The notes beneath the pieces are model-generated. The model saw nothing but the letters and a program-made list of their open reading frames with translations. It was not told the origin of the DNA and did no database searches. A program made the translations under genes and the position numbers. From JBMOPD01 sp049323615 (lineage in GTDB: Bacteria; Bacillota; Desulfotomaculia; Desulfotomaculales; Desulfocucumaceae), in the NCBI GenBank assembly GCA_049323615.1, contig JBMOPD010000023.1, forward strand, positions 9,239-73,238: a DNA stretch of 64,000 bases. The letters run 5' to 3'. Positions 16,551-24,827 of the stretch are shown here, one piece after another. Each line of letters opens with the position of its first letter. Positions within the stretch are counted from its first letter, which is position 1.

Positions 16551-17891
16551 TCATTCAGTCTCTACATTGCTGATGTTTTCCAGCCACTCCATGGTTTCCT
16601 GAAAACTGAACCCATGGCCCAGGTCCTGTTTCAAAAAAGTATTTATCGAATCATAGCAGTTTATGGCTTCATCTATCCCGGGATTGGAGCCTTTCACATA
16701 GGCCCCGATATTGATCAGGTCCTCGGACTGCCTGTAGACTGCCATTTTTTCCTTTACGAACATGGCCCTTTTGTAGTGCTCCCCGGATACTATGTCCGGC
16801 ATCAGGCGGCTGACGCTTTCAAGGATATCTATGGCCGGGTAATGGGTCCTGGAGGCCAGTTCCCTTGATAACACGATATGCCCGTCCAGTATTCCCCTTA
16901 CCGAGTCGGCGATGGGATCACTCATATCGTCGGCCTCCACCAGGACAGCATAAAATGCCGTAATAGACCCGGCAGGCCCCATGCCCGACCTTTCCAGCAG
17001 CCGCGGCATAAGGGCGAAAACCGACGGGGTATACCCCCTGGTGGCCGGCGGTTCACCAACGGCCAGGCCCACCTCGCGCTGGGCCATGGCGAACCTGGTG
17101 ATGGAATCCATCATTAACATCACGTCTTTGCCGCGGTCCCTGAAATACTCGGCAATGGCCACCGCCACGAAGGCTCCCTTTAACCTTACCAGGGCCGGCT
17201 GGTCCGAGGTAGCCACAACCACCACAGATCTGGCCAGCCCTTCGGTCCCCAGGTCCTTTTCTATGAATTCCCTTACCTCACGTCCCCTCTCGCCGATCAG
17301 GGCAATCACATTTACGTCGGCGCTGCCGTAGCGGGCAAGCATTCCCAAAAGGGTGCTTTTGCCCACCCCGCTGCCGGCAAATATGCCCAGGCGCTGACCC
17401 TTTCCGCAGGTGAAAAGCCCGTCTATGGCCTTCACCCCGGTGGCCAGCACCTCGGTAATCCGCTTGCGGGCCAGGGGATTGGGCGGGGAATTATCCACCG
17501 GAACCTCTTCCCCCGTGTCCCGGAACGGCTCCTCCCAGTCAATGGGCACTCCCAGCCCGTCCAGTATCCTGCCCAGAAGGTGATCACCCACCTTTACAGT
17601 GAGCGACTTTCCCCGGGGAACAACCCTGCAGCCGGGGTGGATCCCCCTCAGTTCGCCCAGGGGCATGATCAGGGTGGAACCGTCCCGGAATCCCACCACC
17701 TCGGACCTCACCGGGCAGGGCTCGCCGGGCACAATGATATCGCATACTTCCCCTATGCTGGTGGATATGCCCTTTGCCTCCACTGTCAGGCCGATTACCT
17801 TGGTCACCTGGCCTTCAGGGCACAACAGCTTTAACTGCCTCACCCGGCGCTTCCATTTTTCCATATCCACCGCGATGGCTTCAGTGGTCAC
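16551..17891 (-). CDS. fliI: Flagellum-specific export ATPase FliI
   Basis: A 446-residue F1-beta-like ATPase. Walker A GSGVGKST is at residues 173-180, followed by GERGREVREFIEKDLG and LMMDSITRFAMAQREVGLA. FliI with FliH and FliJ energises and feeds the type III export gate. It overlaps the fliH end by eleven bases. The 108-base gap after it carries a promoter-like sequence. Length and domain order are standard. Confidence 0.97.
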   Translation of the reverse strand: MTTEAIAVDMEKWKRRVRQLKLLCPEGQVTKVIGLTVEAKGISTSIGEVCDIIVPGEPCPVRSEVVGFRDGSTLIMPLGELRGIHPGCRVVPRGKSLTVKVGDHLLGRILDGLGVPIDWEEPFRDTGEEVPVDNSPPNPLARKRITEVLATGVKAIDGLFTCGKGQRLGIFAGSGVGKSTLLGMLARYGSADVNVIALIGERGREVREFIEKDLGTEGLARSVVVVATSDQPALVRLKGAFVAVAIAEYFRDRGKDVMLMMDSITRFAMAQREVGLAVGEPPATRGYTPSVFALMPRLLERSGMGPAGSITAFYAVLVEADDMSDPIADSVRGILDGHIVLSRELASRTHYPAIDILESVSRLMPDIVSGEHYKRAMFVKEKMAVYRQSEDLINIGAYVKGSNPGIDEAINCYDSINTFLKQDLGHGFSFQETMEWLENISNVETE

Positions 17892-18657
17892 CGTTTATTT
17901 CCCCCAGGGCCTTTAAAAGGGTCTCCCACCGGGCATCCAGCCTGGCGTCCACACGCCCGTGCTCCGTTTCGGCCACACACCCGCCGGGGTTGATATCGGA
18001 ATCCGTAATTATGTGCAGTTCTCCTTTCGGAGAAAGGTGTTTGATCAGCTCTTCGCGCCTTTCTTTAAACAGGCCGGCCTCGGCCGGGTTGACGTATAAC
18101 ACCACCTGGTCCCTGTCATGCAGCATACTTACAGCTTCCCGGGCAATATCAACAACAATCTGGGGGTGCAGGTCAAGCTTAACCGCCAAAACCTTTTCGG
18201 CTATCTCAATGGCCAGGCGGACAATATCGGACTCCACGGATTCCAGAGTCTGCCGGCGGATCTGCTCGGCCTGTCTTAACACCGACCGGGCCTGCTCCCG
18301 GATTGCCGTGGCGTCGGCCGCAGCCCTGGCCATGGCCTCCCTTTTCCCCTGTTCAAAGGCCTCCTCCCAGGTCTCCTGCTTAATCCTTCCGGCCTCTTCC
18401 AGGGCCTCCCTGGTTGCCTTTTCCCTTATTTCCAGGGCCGTTTCCCGGGCCTCGATAATAATTGTCTGCGCCTTTTCCTCGGCTTCTGCGATAATCTGCG
18501 CCGCCGCCCGTTCCGGATCTACCTCCGGGGCTTCCCCGTCAACAGGCGCCAGCGGTTCTTCCTCCGCCTCTTCCTTTACGAAAAGGGGCCTCAGCTCAAG
18601 GACCTTGCAGTCGCCGTTTTTCTCCATTCCCTTCAGAATTTTAGAGGACAATGGCAT
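17881..18657 (-). CDS. fliH: Flagellar export ATPase regulator FliH
   Basis: About 258 residues. The N-terminal half is acidic and then a long alanine/glutamate-rich coiled coil (residues 50-140), including repeated xxxA patterns; the C-terminal ~110 residues match the FliH/YscL/V-ATPase E domain that binds FliI. I use ATG 18657, which overlaps the fliG end by 17 bases and has GGTGGAG just upstream; TTG 18651 is an equally reasonable start. It is flanked by fliG and fliI as in other flagellar operons. Confidence 0.93.
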   Translation of the reverse strand: MPLSSKILKGMEKNGDCKVLELRPLFVKEEAEEEPLAPVDGEAPEVDPERAAAQIIAEAEEKAQTIIIEARETALEIREKATREALEEAGRIKQETWEEAFEQGKREAMARAAADATAIREQARSVLRQAEQIRRQTLESVESDIVRLAIEIAEKVLAVKLDLHPQIVVDIAREAVSMLHDRDQVVLYVNPAEAGLFKERREELIKHLSPKGELHIITDSDINPGGCVAETEHGRVDARLDARWETLLKALGEINGDH

Positions 18658-19654
18658 CTTCTCCACCCCGGGCGACGATAATTTCACCGGCCTCGTCCAG
18701 CCGCCTGATTACCTGGACAATCCTTTGCTGGGCTTCCTCAACATCCCTCAAGCGCACCGGGCCCATGAACTGTATTTCCTCCCTGAGCATATCGGCGGCC
18801 CGTTTTGACATATTCTTGTATATCCTGGCGGCTACCTCCTCATTGGAACCGCGCATGGCCTTGGCCAGGTCCTTCTGGTCCACTTCCCTGAGCACCCTCT
18901 GGATAGCCACGTCATGCAGCTTGATAATATCCTCGAACACAAACATCAGCTTGCGGATTTCGTCCGCAAGTTCCGGGTCGTTTGTCTCCAGTTCCTCCAG
19001 GATGGTCTTTTCAGTGGAGCGGTCCACCCTGTTCAGTATGTTGACCAGGGTCTTGATGCCCCCGGCGTGCTGTTCGTGGTGGGGAATAATCATTGACATC
19101 TTCTTCTCCAATACGCCTTCCACTTCTTTTATTACCTCCGGCGCAATGCGGTCAATGATGGCTACCCTTCTGGCCACATCGGCCTGCTGTTCGGGCGGCA
19201 GCGCCGCCAGTATCACCGAGGCCTGCTCCGGATGCAGGTAGGTAAGTATCAGGGCAACGGTCTGCGGGTGTTCATCCCTGATGAAGTTGAACAGGTGTTT
19301 GGCCTCTGTTTTCCTTAAGCTGCTGAAGGGTACATTCTGTATGTTGACGGCAACCTTCTCCAGTATTTCCACCGCCTTCTGCTGTCCCATGGCCTTTTCC
19401 AGGAGTTCCTTGGCGTAGTCAAAACCCCCCCGCATCAGATACTCCCTGGCCTGGCTCAGCTGCAGAAACTCCTCCAGCACATTCCTCTGGATCTCCCGGG
19501 GTATATTTTCAAACATGGATATTTCCCCGGATATCCTTTCTATCTCCTCATCGGAAAAGTTTTTTTTCAGCACCTTCGCAGAAAGGTCCGAACCCAGGGA
19601 AATCAAAAGAATGGCAGTTTTCTGAATACCGTTGAGCTTGGTCGGCATGGCCAT
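18641..19654 (-). CDS. fliG: Flagellar motor switch protein FliG
   Basis: A 337-residue rotor protein. The N-terminal domain binds FliF, the middle domain carries the EHPQ motif (residues 128-131) for FliM contact, and the C-terminal domain has the charged torque helix (RAMRGSNEEVAARIYKNMSKRAADMLREEIQ). Start ATG with GGAG nine bases upstream; the ribosome site lies across the fliF stop codon. FliG is intact including its FliM-binding motif, so fliM must exist elsewhere in the genome. Confidence 0.97.
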   Translation of the reverse strand: MAMPTKLNGIQKTAILLISLGSDLSAKVLKKNFSDEEIERISGEISMFENIPREIQRNVLEEFLQLSQAREYLMRGGFDYAKELLEKAMGQQKAVEILEKVAVNIQNVPFSSLRKTEAKHLFNFIRDEHPQTVALILTYLHPEQASVILAALPPEQQADVARRVAIIDRIAPEVIKEVEGVLEKKMSMIIPHHEQHAGGIKTLVNILNRVDRSTEKTILEELETNDPELADEIRKLMFVFEDIIKLHDVAIQRVLREVDQKDLAKAMRGSNEEVAARIYKNMSKRAADMLREEIQFMGPVRLRDVEEAQQRIVQVIRRLDEAGEIIVARGGEDAIVL

Positions 19655-19660
19655 AGAGCC

Positions 19661-21217
19661 TTACTCCTTCATCCACAGTTTCAGTATTTCGGCTACCTCG
19701 TCGGGACTGGCAACAGCCATATCCCGGATCTCGTCCTGCCTGGTGGCGATCTTGGGGATTTCCGGCCTTTCTTCCTCCGCGGCCTCCAGGAGGGCCTTCT
19801 TCCTGGCCTCCTCCTGCCGCCTTCTCAGTTCGGCCAGCCTTTCGGCCCTTCTGCGAAGCTGCCTGGATACGTATACCCACAACAGCAGCAGCACTATCAG
19901 CGAACCTGCCGCCAGCCCGGCTATGGTCAGCATCTGTTTGCGCTGTTCCTCCCTGGCCTTCTGCTTGGCCAGTTCCTCGCCAATCTCCTTTTTCTCGGTA
20001 TCGTCAAAGGCAATGGGGTTGACTGCAATTTGGTCGCCCCGGTCACTATTAAAACCAATGGCCGTGGCCACCACTTTCTGAATCTGATCAACCTGGGCCT
20101 GAGAATAGTTGCCGTTTAACACCACGGAGGCCGAGAGCCGCTTGAGGCCTCCCGGAGCCTTAACAACGGTCTCTTCCTTGACCGGCACCTGGTAATTGGT
20201 GGTGGTCTCCTGTTTTGAATAGGTTGACCCGCCGCCACCTCCACCCGCCGCCGGTATGCTCTGGCCGGGCAGGTCGGAGTCGGTGCCGGGCGCCCCGCCG
20301 GGGCTTCCCGGGCCCGTACCGGCTTCGGTGACGTTCTGTTCGCTCAATACCTGACCCCGGTCATGGGTGGTGGCCCTGTACTGCTGCTGGTCAAAGTCAA
20401 GTTCCGCGGTCACCATGGCCACTGCCATGCCCGGCCCCAGGATCTGCCTGAGCATGGCCTGGATTCTTGTTTCCAGTTCCTTTTCAAAGTTCCGCCTGAC
20501 CTCATTGCGGTCAAGGGTGCCCCTGGTCAGCTGGGCCGACTTGTCACCCAGTTTCAGGCCGTCGGTCAGGGAATTGCCCTGCATGTCAATAATATGGATA
20601 TTTTCTGGCTTCAGCCCCTCAACGCTGCCGGCTACCAGTTCCACCATTCCCAGCACGTTTTCATTCGTGATCTTGGCCGTGGGCTTCAGCTTCAAGGCAA
20701 TGGAGGCCGAAGGCTCGGACTGGTCGTTGAGAAAAAGGCTCTTTTTGGGCAGCACAAGGTGAACCCGGGCCTGCTCCACGGCGTCCACCTGCACTATGGT
20801 CCTGCGCAGCTCCTCCTGCAGGGCCCTCTGGTATCCGACCTGCTGCTCGAATTCGGTAACCCCGAATTTTTTCTGATCAAACAGTTCAAAACCGACCCCG
20901 CTGCTGTATAAAGCTCCGCTGCTGGCCAGTTTTATGCGCGTTTCGTAGACCTGTTTTTCCGGTACCTCGATTGTCTTTCCCTGATTGGTAACCTTGTAGG
21001 GTATTTTCTCCTTCTTCAGTTCCTCGCTGATTTTACCTGCGTCCTTCGGGTCCAGGCCGGTAAACAGCGGGGCGTAAGGCGTGCTGAAAAGAATCTGACC
21101 AAGAATTACAAGAGTCACCAGTACCCCTGTGGCTGCCAAAATGGCTATCGTTTTCTGAATCTGATTCAATGCCCGCCATCTTTCACCGAACCTGGCCAGC
21201 AATTCTTTAAAATTCAC
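19661..21217 (-). CDS. fliF: Flagellar MS-ring protein FliF
   Basis: A 518-residue protein with two membrane helices (about residues 24-45 and 443-465) and periplasm-facing ring-building domains between them (LFTGLDPKDAGKISEELKKEKIPYKV; LVLPKKSLFLNDQSEPSASI). A glycine-rich stretch occurs near residue 330, in the usual variable insertion. The C-terminal tail is charged and binds FliG. Start GTG 21217 with GAGGAG nine bases upstream. Confidence 0.97.
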   Translation of the reverse strand: MNFKELLARFGERWRALNQIQKTIAILAATGVLVTLVILGQILFSTPYAPLFTGLDPKDAGKISEELKKEKIPYKVTNQGKTIEVPEKQVYETRIKLASSGALYSSGVGFELFDQKKFGVTEFEQQVGYQRALQEELRRTIVQVDAVEQARVHLVLPKKSLFLNDQSEPSASIALKLKPTAKITNENVLGMVELVAGSVEGLKPENIHIIDMQGNSLTDGLKLGDKSAQLTRGTLDRNEVRRNFEKELETRIQAMLRQILGPGMAVAMVTAELDFDQQQYRATTHDRGQVLSEQNVTEAGTGPGSPGGAPGTDSDLPGQSIPAAGGGGGGSTYSKQETTTNYQVPVKEETVVKAPGGLKRLSASVVLNGNYSQAQVDQIQKVVATAIGFNSDRGDQIAVNPIAFDDTEKKEIGEELAKQKAREEQRKQMLTIAGLAAGSLIVLLLLWVYVSRQLRRRAERLAELRRRQEEARKKALLEAAEEERPEIPKIATRQDEIRDMAVASPDEVAEILKLWMKE

Positions 21218-21315
21218 CTAACCACACTCCTCAAGGGAGTTATGAGACTCCAAACGGAGCTTTGTTTGCAGTCGTACGACCGGTATAAATGGGCGATCAT
21301 CTATCACAGCCCGTA

Positions 21316-21618
21316 CTAAACCTGCATGCGGGATATCTCCTGATAAGCCTCAACAATCTTGTTCCTGACCTCCACCGCCAGCTGCATCATCAGCCTGGCC
21401 TCCTCCATGGCGATGGTCACCTGGTGTATATCCTGGATCTCTCCGGTAAGGAATTTTTTAGCCGCATCGTCCGCCTTCAACTGCGCCCTGTTGACCTCAT
21501 CCAGGGCCTTGCTGAGCACCTCCCCGAAGGACTTCCCTCCGTCCGGGCCTTTGCTCCGGCTGTCCGCCGCACCCTGAACGACTTGCGGCAGAACCATCGG
21601 CAGCGGCGCTACAATCAT
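21316..21618 (-). CDS. fliE: Flagellar rod-base protein FliE
   Basis: About 100 residues, with the family C-terminal pattern DIHQVTIAMEEARLMMQLAVEVRNKIVEAYQEISRMQ. FliE links the MS ring to the rod. I place the start at ATG 21618, seven bases after GGAGG; the ATG at 21633 lies upstream of that ribosome site. The first 35 residues are hydrophobic then glycine/serine-rich. Between fliE and flgC there is a 147-base gap containing a heptamer array. Confidence 0.92.
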   Translation of the reverse strand: MIVAPLPMVLPQVVQGAADSRSKGPDGGKSFGEVLSKALDEVNRAQLKADDAAKKFLTGEIQDIHQVTIAMEEARLMMQLAVEVRNKIVEAYQEISRMQV

Positions 21619-21731
21619 CATCAAACCTCCCATGCCAAAGAATTCAGGAGCAAGGATTCAGAATCAAGAAAAAATATAAAATCTACTCTTCTGAAGACCC
21701 CCGGCTCTTGCATTCACTTGTTGTCTGTTCT

Positions 21732-21759
21732 GAATTCTGGATTCTGAATTCTGAATTCT
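21732..21759. repeat. Heptanucleotide array, GRATTCT family (4 units)
   Basis: Units GAATTCT, GGATTCT, GAATTCT, GAATTCT in tandem, in the gap between flgC and fliE. It belongs to the same family as the exact array at 10914-10941. Looser copies of the motif (AATTCAGGA, GGATTCAGAA) lie at 21641-21664. Confidence 0.85.
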
Positions 21760-21765
21760 GCCTAT

Positions 21766-22209
21766 TTACCCCCGCCCTATTTCCAACGCCTTCAACGCCA
21801 TGCCTTTAGCGGAATTAAAAGCGGTTACGCTGGCTTCGTAAGCCCTGGTGGCGGCAATCATGTTGACCATCTCGTTGGCCACATTGATATTGGGGTAGGC
21901 CACATAACCATTGGCATCGGCCTGGGGGTGATTGGGCTCATAGACCAGCCTGGGGTCGGCGGGGTCCTCCAGCACCCTTGGCACGTGAACCCCCATGCGC
22001 TTGTACCTTTCCTTGCCCGGTACCGAGTCAACGGTGCTCTGCAGCAGTTCCGAAAAAACGGGCAGCTGCCTTCTGTAGGGCTGCATGTTCGGATCCCCGG
22101 GCCTTCCGGCAGTGTTCAGGTTGACAATGTTGTTTGTAATTAAATCCAGCCACAGCCTGTTGGCAGTCATTCCCGAAGCGCTGATGGCAAATGAGTCAAA
22201 CAGCGGCAT
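21766..22209 (-). CDS. flgC: Flagellar rod protein FlgC
   Basis: A 147-residue proximal rod protein. It has the N-terminal family pattern with DLITNNIVNLNTAG and the C-terminal YPNINVANEMVNMIAATRAYEASVTAFNSAK. The start ATG is two bases after the flgB stop. Second gene of the operon; length is typical. Confidence 0.95.
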   Translation of the reverse strand: MPLFDSFAISASGMTANRLWLDLITNNIVNLNTAGRPGDPNMQPYRRQLPVFSELLQSTVDSVPGKERYKRMGVHVPRVLEDPADPRLVYEPNHPQADANGYVAYPNINVANEMVNMIAATRAYEASVTAFNSAKGMALKALEIGRG

Positions 22210-22211
22210 AA

Positions 22212-22616
22212 CTACCTACCTCCCCGGATGACGTAACCCAGCAGGCCCATCCTGCTGGACAGCGATGTGGCGGCAAAATCATAAAGAATGGTGTTGGCCG
22301 CCAGGTTCACCATTTCCTGATCAACATCCACGTTGTTCTGGCTGTACCTCATGGTTGTATTCGTTTCCTGCACCACCCTGGGGGTTACCTGCCTTATATC
22401 CAGGGCCCCGCCCATATGCCTGGGATGCGAGGTGACCAGGGCCGGAGCCTTTTCATCAAGGGCCCGCCTCAACTCTTCCCCGAAGGAGACATGGGATTTT
22501 TTAAACCCCGGGGTGTTCACGTTGGCCACATTGTGGGCAATAACCCTTTGCGTCAGCGCGGCCGAGTCCATCTGCCTGGTCAGCGCGATTAAAACGGGAC
22601 TGTCAAAAAGGTTCAA
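22212..22616 (-). CDS. flgB: Flagellar rod protein FlgB, first gene of the operon
   Basis: A 134-residue proximal rod protein with VIAHNVANVNTPGFKKSHVSF near residues 24-44 and NNVDVDQEMVNLAANTILYD near the C terminus. I prefer the TTG at 22616: GGAGG is seven bases upstream and it gives the usual FlgB start NLFDSP. The ATG at 22622 touches the ribosome site. It is the first gene of the 22-kb minus-strand operon and is divergent from rmlA. The upstream 420 bases are AT-rich; I could not pick a convincing promoter. Confidence 0.93.
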   Translation of the reverse strand: MNLFDSPVLIALTRQMDSAALTQRVIAHNVANVNTPGFKKSHVSFGEELRRALDEKAPALVTSHPRHMGGALDIRQVTPRVVQETNTTMRYSQNNVDVDQEMVNLAANTILYDFAATSLSSRMGLLGYVIRGGR

Positions 22617-23037
22617 CAACATCCCTCCTGTTTTCTGCTTAGAATTAAATAATATTAGTACTTTTACCAAGGTTTACTAAATCACTTCAGGCTATTAATT
22701 CAACAATTTTATCTTTATTCCTTCTAAAAAACACCAGATTTCTACGATTTTTTTATGGCTAACAATATATCTGACAATCATCCGGGAACAAAAATGTATT
22801 TTCATATCTTGGATGTTGCAGGAACTACGACATCATTCGCAAAATATACTCAGCATGAATATAATGGAATATATGACAGTTATCCACTCAGGATCCGGCT
22901 CATTATGTCGATATAATAAATAGTTATGATTATATGGTTTTGTGGGACTAGTGAACAACCTATGCTTTTAGCAAACACCTCTTTAATAATTTGGTAGTAT
23001 GTTTGGTAAATTAACTTAATTTTAACTGGAGAAGAGA
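22617..23037. other. AT-rich divergent intergenic region between flgB and rmlA
   Basis: A 421-base gap that must carry the promoters of both the minus-strand flagellar operon and the plus-strand sugar genes. It is far richer in A and T than the flanking genes. A TATAAT occurs on the plus strand at 22912-22917 but without a recognisable -35 at the right distance. I see no sigma-28 motif facing flgB. The middle contains a 53-codon gene remnant (22755-22916). The edge of the acquired sugar island is probably within this stretch. Confidence 0.6.
22755..22916 (+). pseudogene. Possible N-terminal remnant of a glycosyltransferase gene
   Basis: A short open frame of 53 codons. The segment MYFHILDVAGTTTSFAKYTQ (residues 14-33) resembles the start of GT-B glycosyltransferases of the type that begin with a beta strand, then D-V-A-G and a serine/lysine loop for nucleotide-sugar binding. 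A following I-Y-D-S-Y also fits. The frame stops abruptly after residue 53. There is no obvious ribosome site. It may be the broken front of a transferase lost when the island was inserted. Similarity is judged by eye only, so this is a weak call. Confidence 0.3.
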
Positions 23038-23766
23038 ATGAAGGGTGTTATTCTTGCTGGGGGTAAAGGCACCCGGCTGGAGCCGCTAACCGAGATAACT
23101 AACAAGCACTTGCTCCCCGTGGGCAGGGAGCCTATGATCTGGCACCCGGTCAAGCAACTGGCAAGCGCCGGGATTACAGACATATTGGTGATTACCTCAA
23201 CCCAGCATATGGGTGATGTGGTCAACTCACTTGGTTCGGGGAAGCGGTTCGGCTGTGAATTCACCTATAAAGTGCAGGAAGAGGCCGGGGGGATCGCCCA
23301 CGCCCTGGCGCTGGCGGAGCGGTTCGCCAACGGGGAAAAGATAGCGGTGCTGCTGGGGGATAACATTTTCCAATATTCACTGGCGCCCCACGTACAGGCC
23401 TTCAGGGAGCAAGGGGAAGGCGCCCGGGTTTTGCTGAAGGAGGTCGGGGACCCCGAACGCTACGGCGTAGCTGCCCTGGATGAGAGGCAGGTCATCGAGA
23501 TTGAAGAAAAGCCCCAGCGGCCAAAAAGCTGTTATGCCGTGGTGGGCTGCTACATGTATGACCACCAGGTATTCGATCTGATCAGGCAAGTAAAACCGTC
23601 GGAACGCGGTGAAATGGAAATTACGGCTGTCAATAACCTGTACATAAAAAAGGGACAGCTACAGTACAGCTTTGTCCGCGGCAGTTGGATGGACGCCGGG
23701 ACTTTCGAGTCCTGGTTCGAAGCCAACCGGATTCTATTGGAGACTAATAACAGGGTGATGGAATGA
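23038..23766 (+). CDS. rmlA: Glucose-1-phosphate nucleotidyltransferase (short RmlA type)
   Basis: A 242-residue sugar-nucleotidyltransferase. The N-terminal signature GGKGTRLEPLTEITNKHLLPV (residues 8-28), the catalytic GDNIFQ near residue 107 and EEKPQRPKS near 161 fit the dTTP:glucose-1-phosphate family, in the shorter form also seen in spore-coat and antibiotic sugar clusters. It would make dTDP-glucose. Start ATG with GGAGAAG upstream. It overlaps the next gene, rmlB, by four bases (ATGA), so the two are coupled. No rmlC or rmlD follows, so the product is not dTDP-rhamnose by this cluster. Confidence 0.92.
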   Translation: MKGVILAGGKGTRLEPLTEITNKHLLPVGREPMIWHPVKQLASAGITDILVITSTQHMGDVVNSLGSGKRFGCEFTYKVQEEAGGIAHALALAERFANGEKIAVLLGDNIFQYSLAPHVQAFREQGEGARVLLKEVGDPERYGVAALDERQVIEIEEKPQRPKSCYAVVGCYMYDHQVFDLIRQVKPSERGEMEITAVNNLYIKKGQLQYSFVRGSWMDAGTFESWFEANRILLETNNRVME

Positions 23767-24797
23767 AAAACTTTCTTATAACCGGTGGAGCGGGGTTCAT
23801 TGGCAGCAATTTCGCCCGGATGCTGTACAACAAACTCCCGGAGGCCGGCATAGTTGTCCTGGACAAGCTTACCTACGCCGGCAATCTTGCCAACCTGGAG
23901 GGCCTGTTGGGCTCCCCCAGGGTAACCTTTGTTAAAGGCGATATATGTGACACTAAATTAGTAACCAAATTACTGGTCAAACACGGCATTTCACACCTGG
24001 TCAACTTTGCCGCCGAAAGCCATGTGGACCGCTCTATTTTGGGGCCGCGAGCCTTTATCAAAACGAACATTGAAGGCGTTTTTTCCCTTCTGCAGGCGGC
24101 CCGGACGGTCTGGGGAGCCAGTAAGGACGTACGGTTCCTCCATGTTTCCACCGATGAGGTCTACGGGTCTTTGGGGGCCGGCGACCCGCCCTTCAGCGAG
24201 GAATCGCCTTACCGCCCCAACAGTCCGTACTCGGCCTCCAAGGCCTCAGCGGACCATTTGGTCCGGGCCTGGCACCAGACATACGGGTTGCCGGCAATTA
24301 TCACCAACTGCTCAAACAACTACGGCCCCCGGCAGTTCCCGGAAAAATTGATTCCCCTGGTTTTATTAAATGCCCTGGACGGCCGGGAACTTCCTGTATT
24401 CGGGGATGGAAAGCAGATCCGGGACTGGATTCATGTCCAGGACCACTGCGAAGCCCTGCTGGCGGTGCTGGAGCGCGGTAAGGCGGGCCAGGCCTACAAC
24501 ATTGGAGGAAATAACGAGTTAACCAACCTGGAAGTGGTCCAGATGATTTGCGACCAGGTGGACCGGGTGACCGGAAACCCCCCGGGCACTTCCCGTAAAT
24601 TAATCAGGCACGTGGCCGATCGTCCGGGCCACGACCGACGCTATGCCGTAGATAGTAGTAAATTGCAAGGAGAGCTGGGGTGGCGCCCCCGTTACCGTCT
24701 GGACACCTTCCTGCCGGAACTGATTCAGTGGTATATGGATCATAAAGACTGGGTAGACGCCGTCCGAACTTATGAGGATTCACGCCCCGCTTTGTAG
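23763..24797 (+). CDS. rmlB: dTDP-glucose 4,6-dehydratase RmlB
   Basis: A 344-residue extended short-chain dehydrogenase. It has GGAGFIGSNF (residues 7-16) for NAD binding, the STDEVYG motif near 130, and YSASKASADHLV, giving the catalytic tyrosine and lysine. It converts dTDP-glucose to dTDP-4-keto-6-deoxyglucose, the substrate expected by the aminotransferase at 34132. It ends 30 bases before a gene on the opposite strand, with no terminator visible between the convergent ends. Confidence 0.96.
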   Translation: MKNFLITGGAGFIGSNFARMLYNKLPEAGIVVLDKLTYAGNLANLEGLLGSPRVTFVKGDICDTKLVTKLLVKHGISHLVNFAAESHVDRSILGPRAFIKTNIEGVFSLLQAARTVWGASKDVRFLHVSTDEVYGSLGAGDPPFSEESPYRPNSPYSASKASADHLVRAWHQTYGLPAIITNCSNNYGPRQFPEKLIPLVLLNALDGRELPVFGDGKQIRDWIHVQDHCEALLAVLERGKAGQAYNIGGNNELTNLEVVQMICDQVDRVTGNPPGTSRKLIRHVADRPGHDRRYAVDSSKLQGELGWRPRYRLDTFLPELIQWYMDHKDWVDAVRTYEDSRPAL

Positions 24798-24827
24798 TAT
24801 CCAGAACAGCTAAACACAACTTCATTT

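Noticed and set aside
17774..18808. 344-codon open frame on the plus strand
   Set aside because: It is antisense to fliI, fliH and fliG and very rich in serine and alanine, a shadow frame.
22617..22760. Sigma-28 or sigma-A promoter for flgB
   Set aside because: Several TTG and TAAT-rich words occur, but none has both boxes at proper spacing, so I do not name one.
22905..22920. TATAAT upstream of rmlA as a promoter
   Set aside because: No -35 lies at 16-18 bases and it overlaps the end of the gene remnant; too weak.
23038..24797. dTDP-rhamnose pathway
   Set aside because: Only RmlA and RmlB are present. RmlC and RmlD are absent and an aminotransferase is in the cluster, so a 4-amino sugar is more likely.
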